Source: Falciphora oryzae (taxonomy: Eukaryota > Ascomycota > Sordariomycetes > Magnaporthales > Magnaporthaceae). Taken from it: DNA of 64,000 bases. The notes beneath the pieces are model-generated. The model worked only from the letters and a program-made list of their open reading frames with translations, did not search any database and was not told the origin of the DNA. The position numbers were made by a program, and so were the translations under genes. Location of the stretch: the NCBI GenBank assembly GCA_000733355.1, contig JNVV01000004.1, forward strand, positions 1,487,055 to 1,551,054. The letters are read 5' to 3'. Shown in pieces: positions 20,680 to 32,528 of this stretch. Positions within the stretch are counted from its first letter, which is position 1; every line of letters starts with the position of its first letter.

Positions 20680-22287
20680 TCAGGCAGCAACAAATGTCAA
20701 GCCCCCCGACGCCCGAGTAGCGTCGACGGCAGCGCGGGTGCTGTTGGACAGCGGAACGCGGGTCCCATTCGCGACCACCGGGCCCGCGGCGCTGGCGTTG
20801 AAGCGAGCCGGGCCGGCGGTAGCGTTGACCAGGGCGGGCCCAGGCCTGACGCTCTTGAACACGCCCGCCGTCTTGTTGACTGGGCGCTGGTGGACGACCA
20901 CGGTGCCGTTGGCGAGCACCATGGCGGGCCGGTTGACGAGCGTGGCCGAAGGGCGGTGGGTGTGGGCGGCAGCAGCCTGCGCGACAGTCTTGTTGCGGTT
21001 CGCAGCAGCCCAAGCAGCGCGGCCGTCGACAAAGTCAACCCCCGCGGCGGCCCAGGCATCCAAGGTCTTGTTGTCCTTCACCGAGACGACGACCATCTTG
21101 CCCTTGGGGACATCGTCGAGCGATGCGACGGTCTTCCAGGTGCCGTTTCCCTTCTTGAAGCCGGCAGCGCTCTTGTCCAGCGTGCTCGTCTGGTTCAGAG
21201 ACGCGTGGCCGGCGGCAGCGGCGGCGCTGGGCGGCTTGGCAACGCTGCCGGTGGTCATGTTCTTGGCGGCCGGGACGGCCGTCGGCAGCTTCGCAGCGCC
21301 GTGGCCCAGGTGCACCACCGAGTAAAAGACGGACGTCGTCTGGGGCTTCGAGGCCGCCGACGCCTTCGCCGGCTGGGTGAAGGCGGTGACCGGGGCCACG
21401 GGTGTCCCCCATACGTCATTGCGCAGAGTGGTGGCCGCCGGCGCCGTCGGCGATGCCGGGCTCGTTTGCTTGGCCCCGACCTTTTGGGTGCCGGTAGCGG
21501 TTTGCTGGGCCGTGGCGCTCGCCGCAGCCGCCTTCGTGGTGGCCTTGGGCTTGTAGATCTTGCGCGTCACCTGAGGCCGGTGCCACCAGGGCTGCATGTC
21601 CCCCGTCCCCGGGCGAAGCTTGATAGTGTTGTGGGACGACTGCGCGGTCACCGAAGGCTGAATAATCACCGAGGTCGGCTCCACCATGTCAGGCCAGTAG
21701 CTGATTGTGGCGGTCTTGGTCTGCGGCTCATACACCTCGACGATGGTCAACGAAGCCATGGTTGGCAGCTCCGGTCCGGCGGCAGTCTTTGCATTGGCCG
21801 AGCCGGCCTTGTTCTCGCTGGCCTCGGCCGTGTCGGCAGCCTCGGCCTCGAGCTCAAGGTCGGTGGCCTCGGCCGAGACGACGGCCGACTCGGCATCGAG
21901 CCGCTCAACCTCTGTGATATCGTCCTCGTCCACGTTGATGTTGCGGACCTGGATGCTCGTGCGGTTGCCAGTGTAGTTGGCGACGATAGGGATAGGAAAG
22001 CCATGCACCAGCACGCTGGGACGGGAAGGAGTGAAGCCCCGCTTTGCCATGGCGCTAGCAGCATTGATGACAATGTAGGCGACGAGCAAGCCCATTCCGG
22101 TGGCAAAAAGAACGGACACAGCGACCATGATGAAGAAGCCGAGACGCGTTGCCATCCAGTTCCTCATTCGGGGCCTCCAGGCTGGGGGACTGCGAGCGCG
22201 GGGCGCCGCTCTCTCCGGGTCCCTCGCGTAGGTACCGGCCCCCAATAGCGTCCTGCTAGCGCCCGCCGAGTCCTCCATGTTGCCCAT
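20680..22287 (-). CDS. Single-pass type II membrane protein, heavily N-glycosylated, unknown function
   Basis: Uninterrupted frame of 535 residues from ATG 22287. A basic N-terminal tail (about residues 18-45, many Arg) precedes one hydrophobic segment at about 49-76, so the long C-terminal part should face the lumen or outside. That part contains about 13 N-x-S/T sequons, nearly all of them after residue 100, and long Ala/Thr/Lys-rich, low-complexity stretches. A short acidic Glu/Asp/Ala segment follows the membrane anchor. I recognise no catalytic domain. It may be a cell-wall or secretory-pathway glycoprotein, which is inferred from topology and sequons only. No intron signals are needed. 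Confidence 0.7.
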   Translation of the reverse strand: MGNMEDSAGASRTLLGAGTYARDPERAAPRARSPPAWRPRMRNWMATRLGFFIMVAVSVLFATGMGLLVAYIVINAASAMAKRGFTPSRPSVLVHGFPIPIVANYTGNRTSIQVRNINVDEDDITEVERLDAESAVVSAEATDLELEAEAADTAEASENKAGSANAKTAAGPELPTMASLTIVEVYEPQTKTATISYWPDMVEPTSVIIQPSVTAQSSHNTIKLRPGTGDMQPWWHRPQVTRKIYKPKATTKAAAASATAQQTATGTQKVGAKQTSPASPTAPAATTLRNDVWGTPVAPVTAFTQPAKASAASKPQTTSVFYSVVHLGHGAAKLPTAVPAAKNMTTGSVAKPPSAAAAAGHASLNQTSTLDKSAAGFKKGNGTWKTVASLDDVPKGKMVVVSVKDNKTLDAWAAAGVDFVDGRAAWAAANRNKTVAQAAAAHTHRPSATLVNRPAMVLANGTVVVHQRPVNKTAGVFKSVRPGPALVNATAGPARFNASAAGPVVANGTRVPLSNSTRAAVDATRASGGLTFVAA

Positions 22288-22973
22288 AGGTGCTGGAAGG
22301 ATATGGGAAAATAGCGAGTGACTTTAACTTGAGCAATGGTGTGGCTAGTAAGAAAAATCTAGGACATGTGAGAGGAGAGGGTGACCGAGAGGGAACAAAG
22401 AGAACACGGAAGATGGTGAGTATTATATGCCACGGCTGGCGCTGTCTGGCAATGCATCATCTAGCTCGGTGGGCTGAAGTATGAACTCGGGTAATGACAC
22501 CTAAGGTGATCCATTGACTTCGGCGGGTTGGCGGTTGGGGCAAGCAAGCCCCTGAAAACCGCCAGGCAGATGGATATCTCAACAGGTTTCTGTATCGCGG
22601 TGTATGCTTCAAGCCCTATGAGGTCAAATGGAGTAGGTATCAGTAAAAATTAGCTGCAGGAGTTTCAGCAGACGAAAGTGGCGTGTGCGGTGAATGCGCC
22701 GCCGGGAACGCCCGCGTGGCAAAGGCTGCGAGCAGCTGCATACGCCAAAAGGCCAGTCTAGAGAGAGTTCGGCATGCCAGGGGAAAGAAAGAAGGAATGA
22801 AAAAAGCCAATGGGCTTGCTGGCGCTCCAGAAAAAAAAATGTATAAAAATGTGGTATATGGCGGTTAAACAGTGATGCGTTGTAGTCCTTCTCTCATCTC
22901 AACCACTTTTTGTGTAGCTTGATACACACTTTCCCAGCTCACGCCACAAACCCTCTCAACAGGCGACCGGCCC
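22288..22973. other. Intergenic
   Basis: 686 bp: promoter of the type II membrane protein on one side and the ACH1 3' region on the other. Nothing else recognised. Confidence 0.55.
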
Positions 22974-24832
22974 TCACCAGCTCTTGACCTTCTGCATGCT
23001 GCCCTCCTCCACGAGCGCCTTGTGCATGTCGAACGAGTTGAAGAGAAGGTGGGGCTCGTGGCCCATGCCCTTGCGCAGGCACTCAAACTCGGCCTTGTCG
23101 AAGTAGCCCTGCAGGATGGGCTGGTAGACGGGGTGAGCGCACTTCTTGACGATGAGCCTGGCACGCTCGCGCGGGCTCAGACCCCGCACGTCGGCAAGGC
23201 CATGCTCCGTCACGATGACGTCCAAGTCGTGCTCGGTCTGGTCGACGTGCGTGCACATGGGCACGATGCACGAAACGCCGTGCGGGTCCGTCTTTGTCGG
23301 ACGCGTCGCGGGGGTGTGCATGATGCTGTACTTGGATGAGCGCAAGAAGTCGGCCGAGCCTCCCAGGCCGTTGAGCATGCGCGAACCCATGACGCACGTG
23401 CTGTTGGCGTGCGCGTAGATGTCGACCTCGACGGGGGTGTTCATGCCAATGACACCCAGCCGCCTTATAATCTCGGGGCTGTTGGAGACCGACTGCGATC
23501 GCAGCAGCAGCTTGCCCTTGTAGGTGTCCCACTGGTCGTAGAAGCGCTTGAAGCCCTCGGGGGAGAAGCGCACCGAGGTCGCCGTCGCGAAGTCGAGCTT
23601 GCCGCTGTCAAACAGGTCCAGGAAGGTGTCCTGGATGACCTCGGTCCACACCTTGAGGTTTTGGAACTGCGAGTTGGCCAGCCCGCCGACGACGGCGTTG
23701 GCGATATTGCCGATGCCGGACTGTAGCGGGAGCAGGTTCTTGGGGAGACGGCCGTGAGCGACCTCGTGCTCCAGGAACTCAATCAGGTTGCTCGCGATTG
23801 CGCGCGAGGCATCGTCCTCGGCCGAGTTCGGCATGGTTTGGTCCTGGTAGTCCGAGTGTACCACGCCGACGACCTTGTCGGTATCAATCGGGATCGACGT
23901 CCGGCCAATACGGTCTTCGACAGCCATGACCAAGTACGGTTTCCGGTTTGGCGGTAGGTCTGTCATGGTAATATCATGGAGACCCTCCATTCTGGGAAGC
24001 GAGGTGTTGACCTCGATAATGATCTGTACGGGGTAGCGTAGCGTCGTCAGTCAGATGACCGGTTGCTCCCTCACATATAGCATAGAAACCGCAAACAGCT
24101 TCGGAAAAACGCTCCGTACCTTGTCTGCCATCTGAACAAGCTCTGGTGTGGCACCAACCGAAGCTCCTGGCACGACGCTGCCATCCTCGAGGATCTCGGT
24201 CGCCTCCACCACGGTAACGTCGAGGCTGTTCTTTGGCCTATCCTTTGTGTAGTACCCCTGAGCAGCACAAACAAGTAAGTAGGTCAGCATTGGTCTGCGC
24301 AAAGAAGCGAGCATGTCACCGGCAGCGGCGCTTATGTTCTGGTCTCCTTACATATACTAGGTCCACAGGAAACATGGACAGGTGCTTGTCGAAGAAGTTT
24401 ATCCTGCCCTCGTTGATTCCCTTGGCGATGGACTTTCCAACCTGGTGAGGGCTCCGCCTTTCGATCATGTTGAGCGATGCCCACCTGTCCTCCGTCTCGG
24501 CGCCGGACGAGGCTCCCACGAAGAGGGAGTACTTGAGCTTGCCCTGGAGGTTGTTCTGCTCGACATGGTTCGCCAGGAACGTGGGGGTCTTTCTGTGGGT
24601 TGGGAGACATCGTCAGAAATTGGCGCCAAGAGACAAGCCATTGAGAGGCGCCGAGGGGCCCCGCGGCGTGCTGGCACACTCACTTGGGATATCCAACGCC
24701 GGTGAAGCCCGACCAGCCGATGTAGGCGCCGTTGGGGAAGTGGTGGAGCAGATCCTCGGGCTTGCAGATCTTGCTCAGCATCGACGGCCGCTTGATGCGG
24801 GACTTGAGGGCCGCCGAGATCTGGCCCGACAT
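22974..24832 (-). CDS. ACH1: Acetyl-CoA hydrolase / succinyl-CoA:acetate CoA-transferase
   Basis: Four exons: 24684-24832, 24352-24592, 24120-24257 and 22974-24023, giving 525 residues, close to the yeast enzyme. Introns are 24593-24683, 24258-24351 and 24024-24119. The N-terminal CoA-transferase domain shows [14 protein letters not shown] and a [19 protein letters not shown] stretch; the C-terminal domain shows the glycine-rich [13 protein letters not shown] and [16 protein letters not shown], both typical of the family. In fungi the enzyme is mitochondrial and moves CoA from succinyl-CoA to acetate, detoxifying acetate and supporting growth on acetate or propionate. No cleavable presequence is obvious beyond a basic, serine-containing N-terminus. 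A single-copy housekeeping gene; identification is firm. Confidence 0.95.
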
Positions 24833-26681
24833 TTTGGCGGACTTGCAAGCTGGGCTGCGGGTGGTGGGTAGGGGGCTTATCCGGGTTGCTGGCGACGTGG
24901 TCCGGTGCCGGGGAGGGCGTCGAGGTCGGGAGCACGCTGGGTGATATCGGGGAGGGAGGAAAGAGGCAGAGGACGAGGCCGAGGCCGGGGAACCAAGAAG
25001 CAGCGGCGTGCCAGGCTTTAAGTAGCTTCACACCACCAGCCCGGGCGGCCGTCACCCACCCACCACGCCACTGGCATTGGCAAGGGAATTTGCATGCTGG
25101 GAAAAACGCAGTCGTCCCTGCTCCGCTCTCCCATCGTTGGGGGTGTGCAAAGGCAGCACAGGATGGGCTCATGCCCCCCTCGGTGGAGAAAGCTGCAGGC
25201 GGTTACACCCCTGAGTCAGCCCCACCGAAATCCCAACCGGCCGACGTCAACAGGCGGGCAGCTCTCAGCCTCAACCCTGGCGAGCTCGGCCAGCTTCCGC
25301 CAATCGAACATCGCGCGAGCCACACGTCATTCCGCTCCGCCGGCCAAGGCGACCGAGTCGACCTTATCATGATCCTCGAACCACGAAAAAAAATTGGATA
25401 TAATTGCGCCGCTTTTTATGGGTGAGCAAATTTGCACGTTATCAAATTCTCAATCGATCGCCTGCATGATGGCTGGTTGACACGCCGGGACCCGCCTATA
25501 CCGTCCACACCTGCATTGCTTCGTTTGCGTCCTCGAGGGGCGGGCGACATTCATGTCCGCCTGCCTCCTGCCAGAGCACCGCAGGAAGCTGCCCCCCACA
25601 TTAGACCAAGAGCTTCGGTCGGCCGGACCATGCTCGGTTATTGGACTCCGTTGGCCCGGCCGGCCTCCCATCTACCGTCAGCCAAGCTGTGGAGGGCCAA
25701 GGCTTGTCGAACAATGCGCGCGCACCTGTTTGGCCAGTCCCGGCTAATAAAGCAAGCCTCCCGCACCAGGCCTCGACGCGGGGTTGCTTTAATTTCTGGT
25801 TCACGCGACCCCTTCCCCGTCCACACTTGGCAGAATCCGCGCCTGGAACCCTCCATGGTGGGAGTCGCCCACGGCAGTGAGCTTTGAGGCTTCGATGGCC
25901 AGGCGGCCCCTGCGACAGACGCGGTTTTGCTGGGCGCGCCGCAACCACTTGTGCCGAAGATCACAGATGATGTTGGAAAGTTTCCTCGCAGACCTACAAG
26001 GCGCCAGAACCGACCATATTCAACCACGATGTCAACTATCAAAATTGTGAACAGAGTCAATGACTTCGACGGTGCCAGCAACTCGGGGGCCCTCTAATTG
26101 ACGGTCTTTTTGCACAGATCCCGCTTCGAGCCGTCGAATTCACTCCTGTGCCCATATCCGATGATCGGATAAAACCACCGAGCGTTGTCGACTACGTTTT
26201 CGATGCGGGCCACGGCTCTACCTCTATCCTCGAGATTCGCCTGTCACACCCGACGACTGTTGTGCTATCCGAGAATGAGGGATGGGTTATCCGCCTGTGG
26301 CACAGCACCCCTAGCTCGTGCCTATTTTGCCGCCAAACGAAACCCCAATACCCCGCCTCCGATTTCAGTCAGCGTAGAAGCGCATCCACACCAGCCTTTG
26401 TCGTTTTGAGCTCAGAACAAGACACAAAAAGTCACGTCGTCGGTCGAGATATTTGGATACGTCTATGCATAATTGCATCTAGGCTACCAAGTCCAGCAGC
26501 GACCCACGCCAGGTCAGGCGATTCGACCCTGCAACTGGTGTGCTTGACGCAAATAAACTCGAGAAATTGGCCACTGTGTGTGTGGCTACAGAATATTAAG
26601 GTATATGGATCGTGTAGGCCGTGATGGAAACATGATAAATCACAATTAATGTAGTGAACGGCAGGGTCCTGGAAATGTCCC
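24833..26681. other. Intergenic, ACH1 promoter side
   Basis: 1.85 kb. A TATATCC-AAT-type stretch on the minus strand near 25390-25405 could belong to the ACH1 promoter but is 560 bp from the start. Overlapping open frames on both strands have no recognisable content. No repeat or RNA gene seen. Confidence 0.5.
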
Positions 26682-28332
26682 TTAGACATCGGCCTTCTTC
26701 TCAGCGACAGCTCCCGGCGCCACGACATCCTCGATCCTCTCGTCCGTGTTCTTCAAGTCTTCCTCGAGCGAGACCGTATCCTTGATCTTGAGGAAGATGA
26801 TGGGAGCGGCGACAACAATGCTGCCTGCCATGAGGCCCCACTGCAAACACAAAAAATCAAAACACATCAGTACAATTATCAAAAGAACAGGGATAATAGG
26901 ACGGCGAATAGAGAGCGAAGAGACTTACAGTAGCACCGAAGATGGTGTTGAACTCGAGCTGGTTGACGCCGTCCAAGCTCCAAAAGACGGCAGCGCCGGC
27001 AGACTGGATGCCCTTGTAGAAGCCGGCCATGTTGGCCGTCTTGCGTCCCGAGTTGGACAGGGCACCCATGTACCAGTAGATGGAGGTCTGGAAGACGGCG
27101 TCGTACAGGGCGTAGAACATCAGCAGGAATGCAGGGCCGACGTAGCGCTCGCCGCCGTCGGTCCAGTCGATGTGCACGTAGGGGCTGTCCTTGGCCTTGA
27201 CAAAGGCGCGCGTCGGCTGCTTGCTCTGGAAGGCCCAGCCGCCGCCCCAGATGGCAAAGCTGAGGACGATGAGGACGCCAAAGGAGATCTTGGCGCGCAT
27301 GGAGCGGCGGATCCTGGGATAGTCGAGGGCGTAGCCCATGAGGATGGCGCCGAAGATCTGGGAGAGCCAGTAGAGCAGGTTGTTGAGCGAGCGGGTGCGG
27401 GTGTTGAAGAGGGCGCCGTTCATGTTGTTGAGCTGGTAGGCGTAGAAGATGTTGGAGGAGAAGAACATGGGGAAGAGCGCGACGATCCAAGGGGCCTCGA
27501 TCAGGACCTCCCAGAGCCCCCAGATCTCGGACTGCCACGACGGGTTCTTCTTGACGATGACCTTGGATCCATCCTCGCGCACGACGTCGTTGCTGTTGCA
27601 GAGGAAGAGGGCCAGGGCGGCGCCGAGGACCATGAGCACGATGAAGCCGATGTAGGTGCCGTCGGTGGCGGGCCCCGTGATGTTGTTGATGTTCTGGCCG
27701 AGAGGGATGAAGGCACCGACGACGGCGCCGAGGTTGAAAATGACCCAGAACCAGCTGATGTAGCGGCCCTTCTGCGACTCGGGCGGGTACGACATCATGA
27801 TGGCGCCCTGGCCGCACCACAGCAGGCCGGCACAGACGCCAAGGAAGGCGCCGGCGAAGATGCAGAAGCTGCCGTTCTGGGTGTGCTTGTACGACAGGAG
27901 ACTGGCGGCGTAGATGCAGTAGCCGAGGCCGCCAAAGGCCATGGTGGCCTTGATGCCGAGGCGGTTGGCAAAGGTGCCCGAGAAGAAGCCGACGACGGCA
28001 AAGGTGGAGTAGAGGGCCGTGTTGGCCTTGGCCTGGACGCTCTCGTTGTCGCTGAGCCCGCCGTCGCCCAGGCCGGTGAGGGCGTTGAACATGCCGGGGC
28101 ACAGGAAGCACACCATGGACACGAGCAGCAACTGCGCCTTGGGCGACGCGTACCAGATGTTGAACTTGCGCCCCGCCAGCTTCCACCGCTTGTACATCCA
28201 GCCTCCAGGGCGCTCAAAGCCGGCTGCTGGCGCCACCGGGGCCGCTGTGGGCTCCGCCGCGACGGGCTTGGTGGCATTGTCGACCGACTCGTCCGGCACG
28301 CCCTGCGGTGCTGGCTCCTTGGCGTCGGACAT
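26682..28332 (-). CDS. UNC-93-like (DUF895) major facilitator membrane protein
   Basis: Two exons, 26929-28332 and 26682-26840, with an 88-bp intron (26841-26928, GTAAGT...TTTGCAG), encoding 520 residues. Start is ATG 28332 (CCACAATG context); the reading frame extends upstream only to a TTG. After a Pro/Ala-rich N-terminus (about 1-45) come 11-12 hydrophobic segments with UNC-93/DUF895 hallmarks: FLCPGMFNALTGLG in the first segment, YPPESQKGRYISWFWVIFNLG mid-way, and SIYWYMGALSNSGRKTAN late. Splicing joins FNTIFGAT to WGLMAGS. Fungal members are uncharacterised membrane proteins, with proposed ion-channel regulatory or transport roles taken from animal UNC-93. The substrate is unknown. Confidence 0.88.
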
Positions 28333-31300
28333 TGTGGCTGTTCCAAAGGAGCACTCCAATTAAGTAAACCCTAAATCCCTTTTAGAAACTGCGCGAGCAA
28401 AGAATCTGCGCGCGCGCGCCAGTCGGGAGATTCTCTCGACTGCGGCTAAAACGGACGGTCAATCGATAGCGCCGGCAGTTCAGTGCTGTTCGGCAGCCTC
28501 TTTCTTGGCGGCTGGACTCTTCAGCGACAGAGCTGGAGTGAGCGTGGGTGGGCAGCCGAAAGGGTGGCGCCAACAGCAGTTCCCGGCTAGGAAACTCGTG
28601 CAAGCTGCAAGAATAAGCGCTGCGGCAGCGACGGCGCCGAGGGAAGGTGCAAGGAGAGCAAGAGGAAAATGACAGTCTCGGGCTCCCAGCTTCTCTGCTC
28701 GAGCGTCGAAATGAAGGGGGAATTGAAGTGGCCCTACGGGAGGGATTAAAAGAGGGTACGGCACAAGCTTAAAGTAAGTCTTGCTCAAGAAGGGTCCGAT
28801 AGGGAGGACAGGCTTTGTGAGCCAAGTCAGGCACCTCCTCCGCATCCCCCGAACCCCGGCTAGCACAGATCTGGCGGCCGATGGCACTTGAACGCCCGGC
28901 CACCCCCAATTCTGCATGCCTGGCATGTAGCTTCGTGCGGTACGGCTGCAGTGCCCGCGTGTCCCCCCTCCTCTAATACTGCAGTCCCCGTCTGCACGTC
29001 TGCGTGCTAGTCTGCGCGTACAACATGACACTTGCAGGCCGTAACAGCTTGTGGCAAGGTAGCATCTTCGCCTTCACAGTGTGTCTTTACGAGCCCCTGC
29101 GGGTGTGCGTATTCAAAGGTCGCGTGGCTCAGATGGCATGCGCAAAGGTCGATGTGCAGCTCCCGGGCCAGCAACACTTGCTCCCCAAGATAGGACAGCT
29201 CGACGGATAGGGCAGTGGAGCGGCCTCAGGTCCGAGATATCCACAGATATCCGGTCCCATGGATTCCATGGGGAATGGGCGGAAGCGCTGCAAACCCCAC
29301 AGCGTATCGTTGAAGTCGAAGGGAAGAAAAAAATGCAGCAAACTCCACCGAAAATGTGGCACCCTGGGGTTGCCAGGAGAGATTGACACATCGACCACCA
29401 ACACCATCTGCTGTGCCGCTTCCACTCTCAAAGCGGGCAGATGCCAACACAAAGGCCTTGTAAAGGGGCACTGGCTCAAAATTGCCATTTCGTTGGTTTT
29501 CCTCTCCTAGGCATTGCTTCGGTTTTCTCCCTTGCCTGCCGCCTAGCGCTCTCGTCGAAAAGTCGATTCGTCTCGCACTCGACTGAGTGACGGTCGGCTA
29601 GTGGAGGAAAGCGAAGGAATCTCTCGACAACCAAGACGCCCAGCCTGCCAAGTGTGGTGAGGTCTGGGACCCCGTTTGTTGGTGGCACGCGATAAGGCCG
29701 GGCCGAATGGACGGCCAGTGATTGGCCGTGCTGGGACAACACGAGAGCACGGAACAGGGGTCCACTTTCAATTTCTCGCTGCACAACCCGCCATTGGCTT
29801 CGAGTGTTTTGACCGGGCTCTTCCTTCGCTCGGCCTGTCGTTGCAATCCCCAGCCAGCTCTCACTCAACTGCGGGGGAGGTCACTCGTGCCGTTGGCCCT
29901 GCAAGGCCCTCGTCCACTAACTGCACTCAATCGTGTTTTGACACAGTGCACACCCGCCAGACTCAATTCCTCCCTTCTTTGGCTCGGCTCCATGTAACGT
30001 TCCTCTGCAACGTCGGGTCCCGCCACCGCCCAATTACCTGCCGCCGGCGCGTTTCTCACTGGTGAGGAAGGATGCAGGCGATTCTCCTTCACCTGCCTCA
30101 CGCCACCAGCCAACCAATGTCGGCTGGCTCCGTTGGTGTTGGTTATGGGATATGAGAATTCTTGACAATCCACCCGGCAAACCTTCCTCAGCTGTGAAGA
30201 TCCGTCTCCGGCTTGGGCTGCCCAGAAGCCTTGGCCGATGCGGCTGCTGGAATTCCCTGCCTTTATCCGCACCGGCGGCAAGAGCTGCTGACGGCCTCTC
30301 TATGCGAGGTGTCGGGCCGTACCGCCCCACTGCAATGCTGGTCCCAGGCCGGTTGCCGAAAGGACAAAACGCGACGCAGAAGTTGACGGTGAGCTCCGGG
30401 GCGGGAGATTCGGAGGCCCGTTCTCGAACCTCTTGTCAGATCCCCCACATCACTCTAGGCATTTTGTTCTGGGCCCGGAAGCGGCAGGCTTCCCCGCAAG
30501 TCCCGGACCTCGGCAACAGCCCTGAGAGCCACATCAGAGCCATGGAACCCTGCTGGTCAGACCCTTGCGGTGCTCGCGTGGCAGAAGCCTGCCAGTTTCT
30601 CTCCGAGATCATCGAATGAACGTTAACCCCCTACACCATCTCTCGCGGCCACCATACCCATTCGCCACCACTATTCACGTCAAGCGCCCAAACCACACCC
30701 ACGGGATACGTCCCATCTGCTTGGACAGGTCACCATGCGAGGTTACATCATCCCATCTCCCCCCTTGCAAGCGCTCCCTGCCGCGATACCGCCGGCGCTA
30801 GATCCATACGTCGCCGCCTCAACGCCTCATCCGTTTTGCAGTCGTTATACTGCTGCGTCATCCAACGTTCCCATACGACGCTTCAAGGACGGCTGAGACT
30901 TGTACCAAGAGATCGAAGCCGAGGAAAACCTGTCTCACATCCAACCCACCCCTTTCGTTGCTTACCCAGCCTCGCCGGTGGACGAGCCTGGTGGCAGTAA
31001 GGGTGGGTAGGAGATGTTGGGCTGGCAAAATCACCACCTTTGGTGGAAAAGATGTCTACTTCACATTCACCTAGAGTTCTTCTCTCAGGATCCAATCGTG
31101 TTTCTTACCTGCGGTGAAGATACCCCTACATATACGTTTTCCTCGACCCCATGTTCCATGATCAGAGCCCTCAAAACCGCGTCGCCCTAGACCGCGCGTG
31201 TTCCTTTTTCCGCCCCTGTCGCAGTTCGGATTCCTTTCCCATTTCAAGCCTCACACGCTTCTCTTGCCATCGACTTTATATGATCATCAGCCTAGGCATG

Positions 31301-32405
31301 CCAACCTCCGACCCACAAGCGCCCAGCCAGAGAGGCCAGGCAGTGCTGTCGGCTAGAGCTGAGTTTTGTTGCTCAAGCCCATATCCGTAAGCTGCACACT
31401 CAATAGCAATGAGTATGACGGAGGATGTCCAATCCCCAGAGGCGAGTCGGTGAAGTGTCCGTTCGCCGTCCGGATTATTATCTTAGAGTTACACAAACCA
31501 GTACAACAGACTCTTGGAACATCTTGGCTTTCACATACTCCCCGCCCTGCCCTCTTGGAAAATTGCGGTCCCAGTCCACATCAACTCTCTCGTTTTAACC
31601 TCTGATTCGGCTTCGCGGAGGTTAGGTTTTTTTCAAGTGACAAGCCCAAGACTTTTGCTTCTTGGTACGGCGGCCGAAGTCCGCCGCAGTGCATCCGACT
31701 TCCGGCTCGGCACGCCCTGTATGACATGATGGCGTGCTACAGCCGTTCGGCCCTTGCCACTCCATGATGCATGCCAAGGCTCCGATGAGCCGCGTCTCGC
31801 GGCACATCATGTCGGACTTCGTCGCGGTAGACGATGGGTACTCATCGACGGCGTGCTGTTTACCGATGCGACCAGTATCACAGCCGTCTGGCAGCTCGCT
31901 GTGACCAGGTCCCAGGAAACAGCCGCATGGGCTTTCTCCGCCTCTCTTCCCACGGGGTCCCCGGACATGTGTGGAGCGCGACAAGATCAAATCTAAGTCA
32001 GAAATGGGGCATGTCTTCCACGTTTCTTGCTCTGGGGCCTTGTTCGTAACCAGCCCTTGTGCAACGCAAACATGTGGCAACACTTCGGCAAGTCCACCGA
32101 TGCACGCAATACCCAGTCTTTCGCGACGCCGTGGCAGCGCTTCTGCAGATGATGTATATGGAGTTCGGCTTCGGCTGAATATCAGTCCCAGGCCCGAGAG
32201 CGGCCGCATAACTCCTCGGAATATGAAGGGCAACCTCGGTTGTTAGAGGAAAACCCTCCTCCGCGTGCTGGGTCAACGACGCCCGGACACTCAGGACCGG
32301 GCGGCGGAACCAACCTCCACATACACACCGACCTCCCCGTTCTCCTCTCCCCCACAGTCGGCGGTCCGGGGTGCATGATTTTTCTTTCCTTTTGTTCTCC
32401 TGTTT
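28333..32405. other. Long divergent intergenic region with no recognised gene
   Basis: About 4.1 kb between the divergent UNC-93-like and Dal5-like genes. Open frames up to 203 codons occur on both strands but overlap one another, have unlikely composition and match nothing I recognise. There is a short alternating GC run near 28408-28420. GC content looks like the neighbouring host DNA, not like the decayed retroelements. It could hold a long 5' untranslated region, a non-coding RNA or an unrecognised intron-rich gene. Confidence 0.45.
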
Positions 32406-32412
32406 TATAAAA
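32406..32412 (+). promoter_or_regulatory. TATA box and pyrimidine block of the MFS transporter gene
   Basis: TATAAAA at 32406-32412, followed by a C/T-rich block at about 32440-32490 and an A/C-rich leader ending CAAACATCATG at the start codon 32529. This is a well-formed filamentous-fungal core promoter. Confidence 0.7.
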
Positions 32413-32528
32413 GAAGCGCTGTGACTCGCCCATCTTCCTTCTGAGGGAGCAGCCCTCATCCCTCCTCTTCTTCCCCCTTTTGTCTCCCTCCGGTATATCA
32501 GCACCACTCCTGATCCGCCCCAAACATC

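Noticed and set aside
20659..22248. 529-codon plus-strand open frame
   Set aside because: It is the antisense of the type II membrane protein; GC-rich codon use keeps the opposite frame open. Its Gly/Arg/Asp-rich translation has no domain or signal.
28333..28359. Upstream start for the UNC-93-like gene
   Set aside because: The first codon there is TTG; ATG 28332 with a CACAATG context is the credible start.
26746..28374. 542-codon plus-strand open frame
   Set aside because: Antisense shadow of the UNC-93-like gene, whose membrane segments and splice junction are convincing.
31622..32233. 203-codon minus-strand frame in the large gap
   Set aside because: No recognisable domain, signal peptide or splice-supported extension, and it overlaps plus-strand frames of similar quality.
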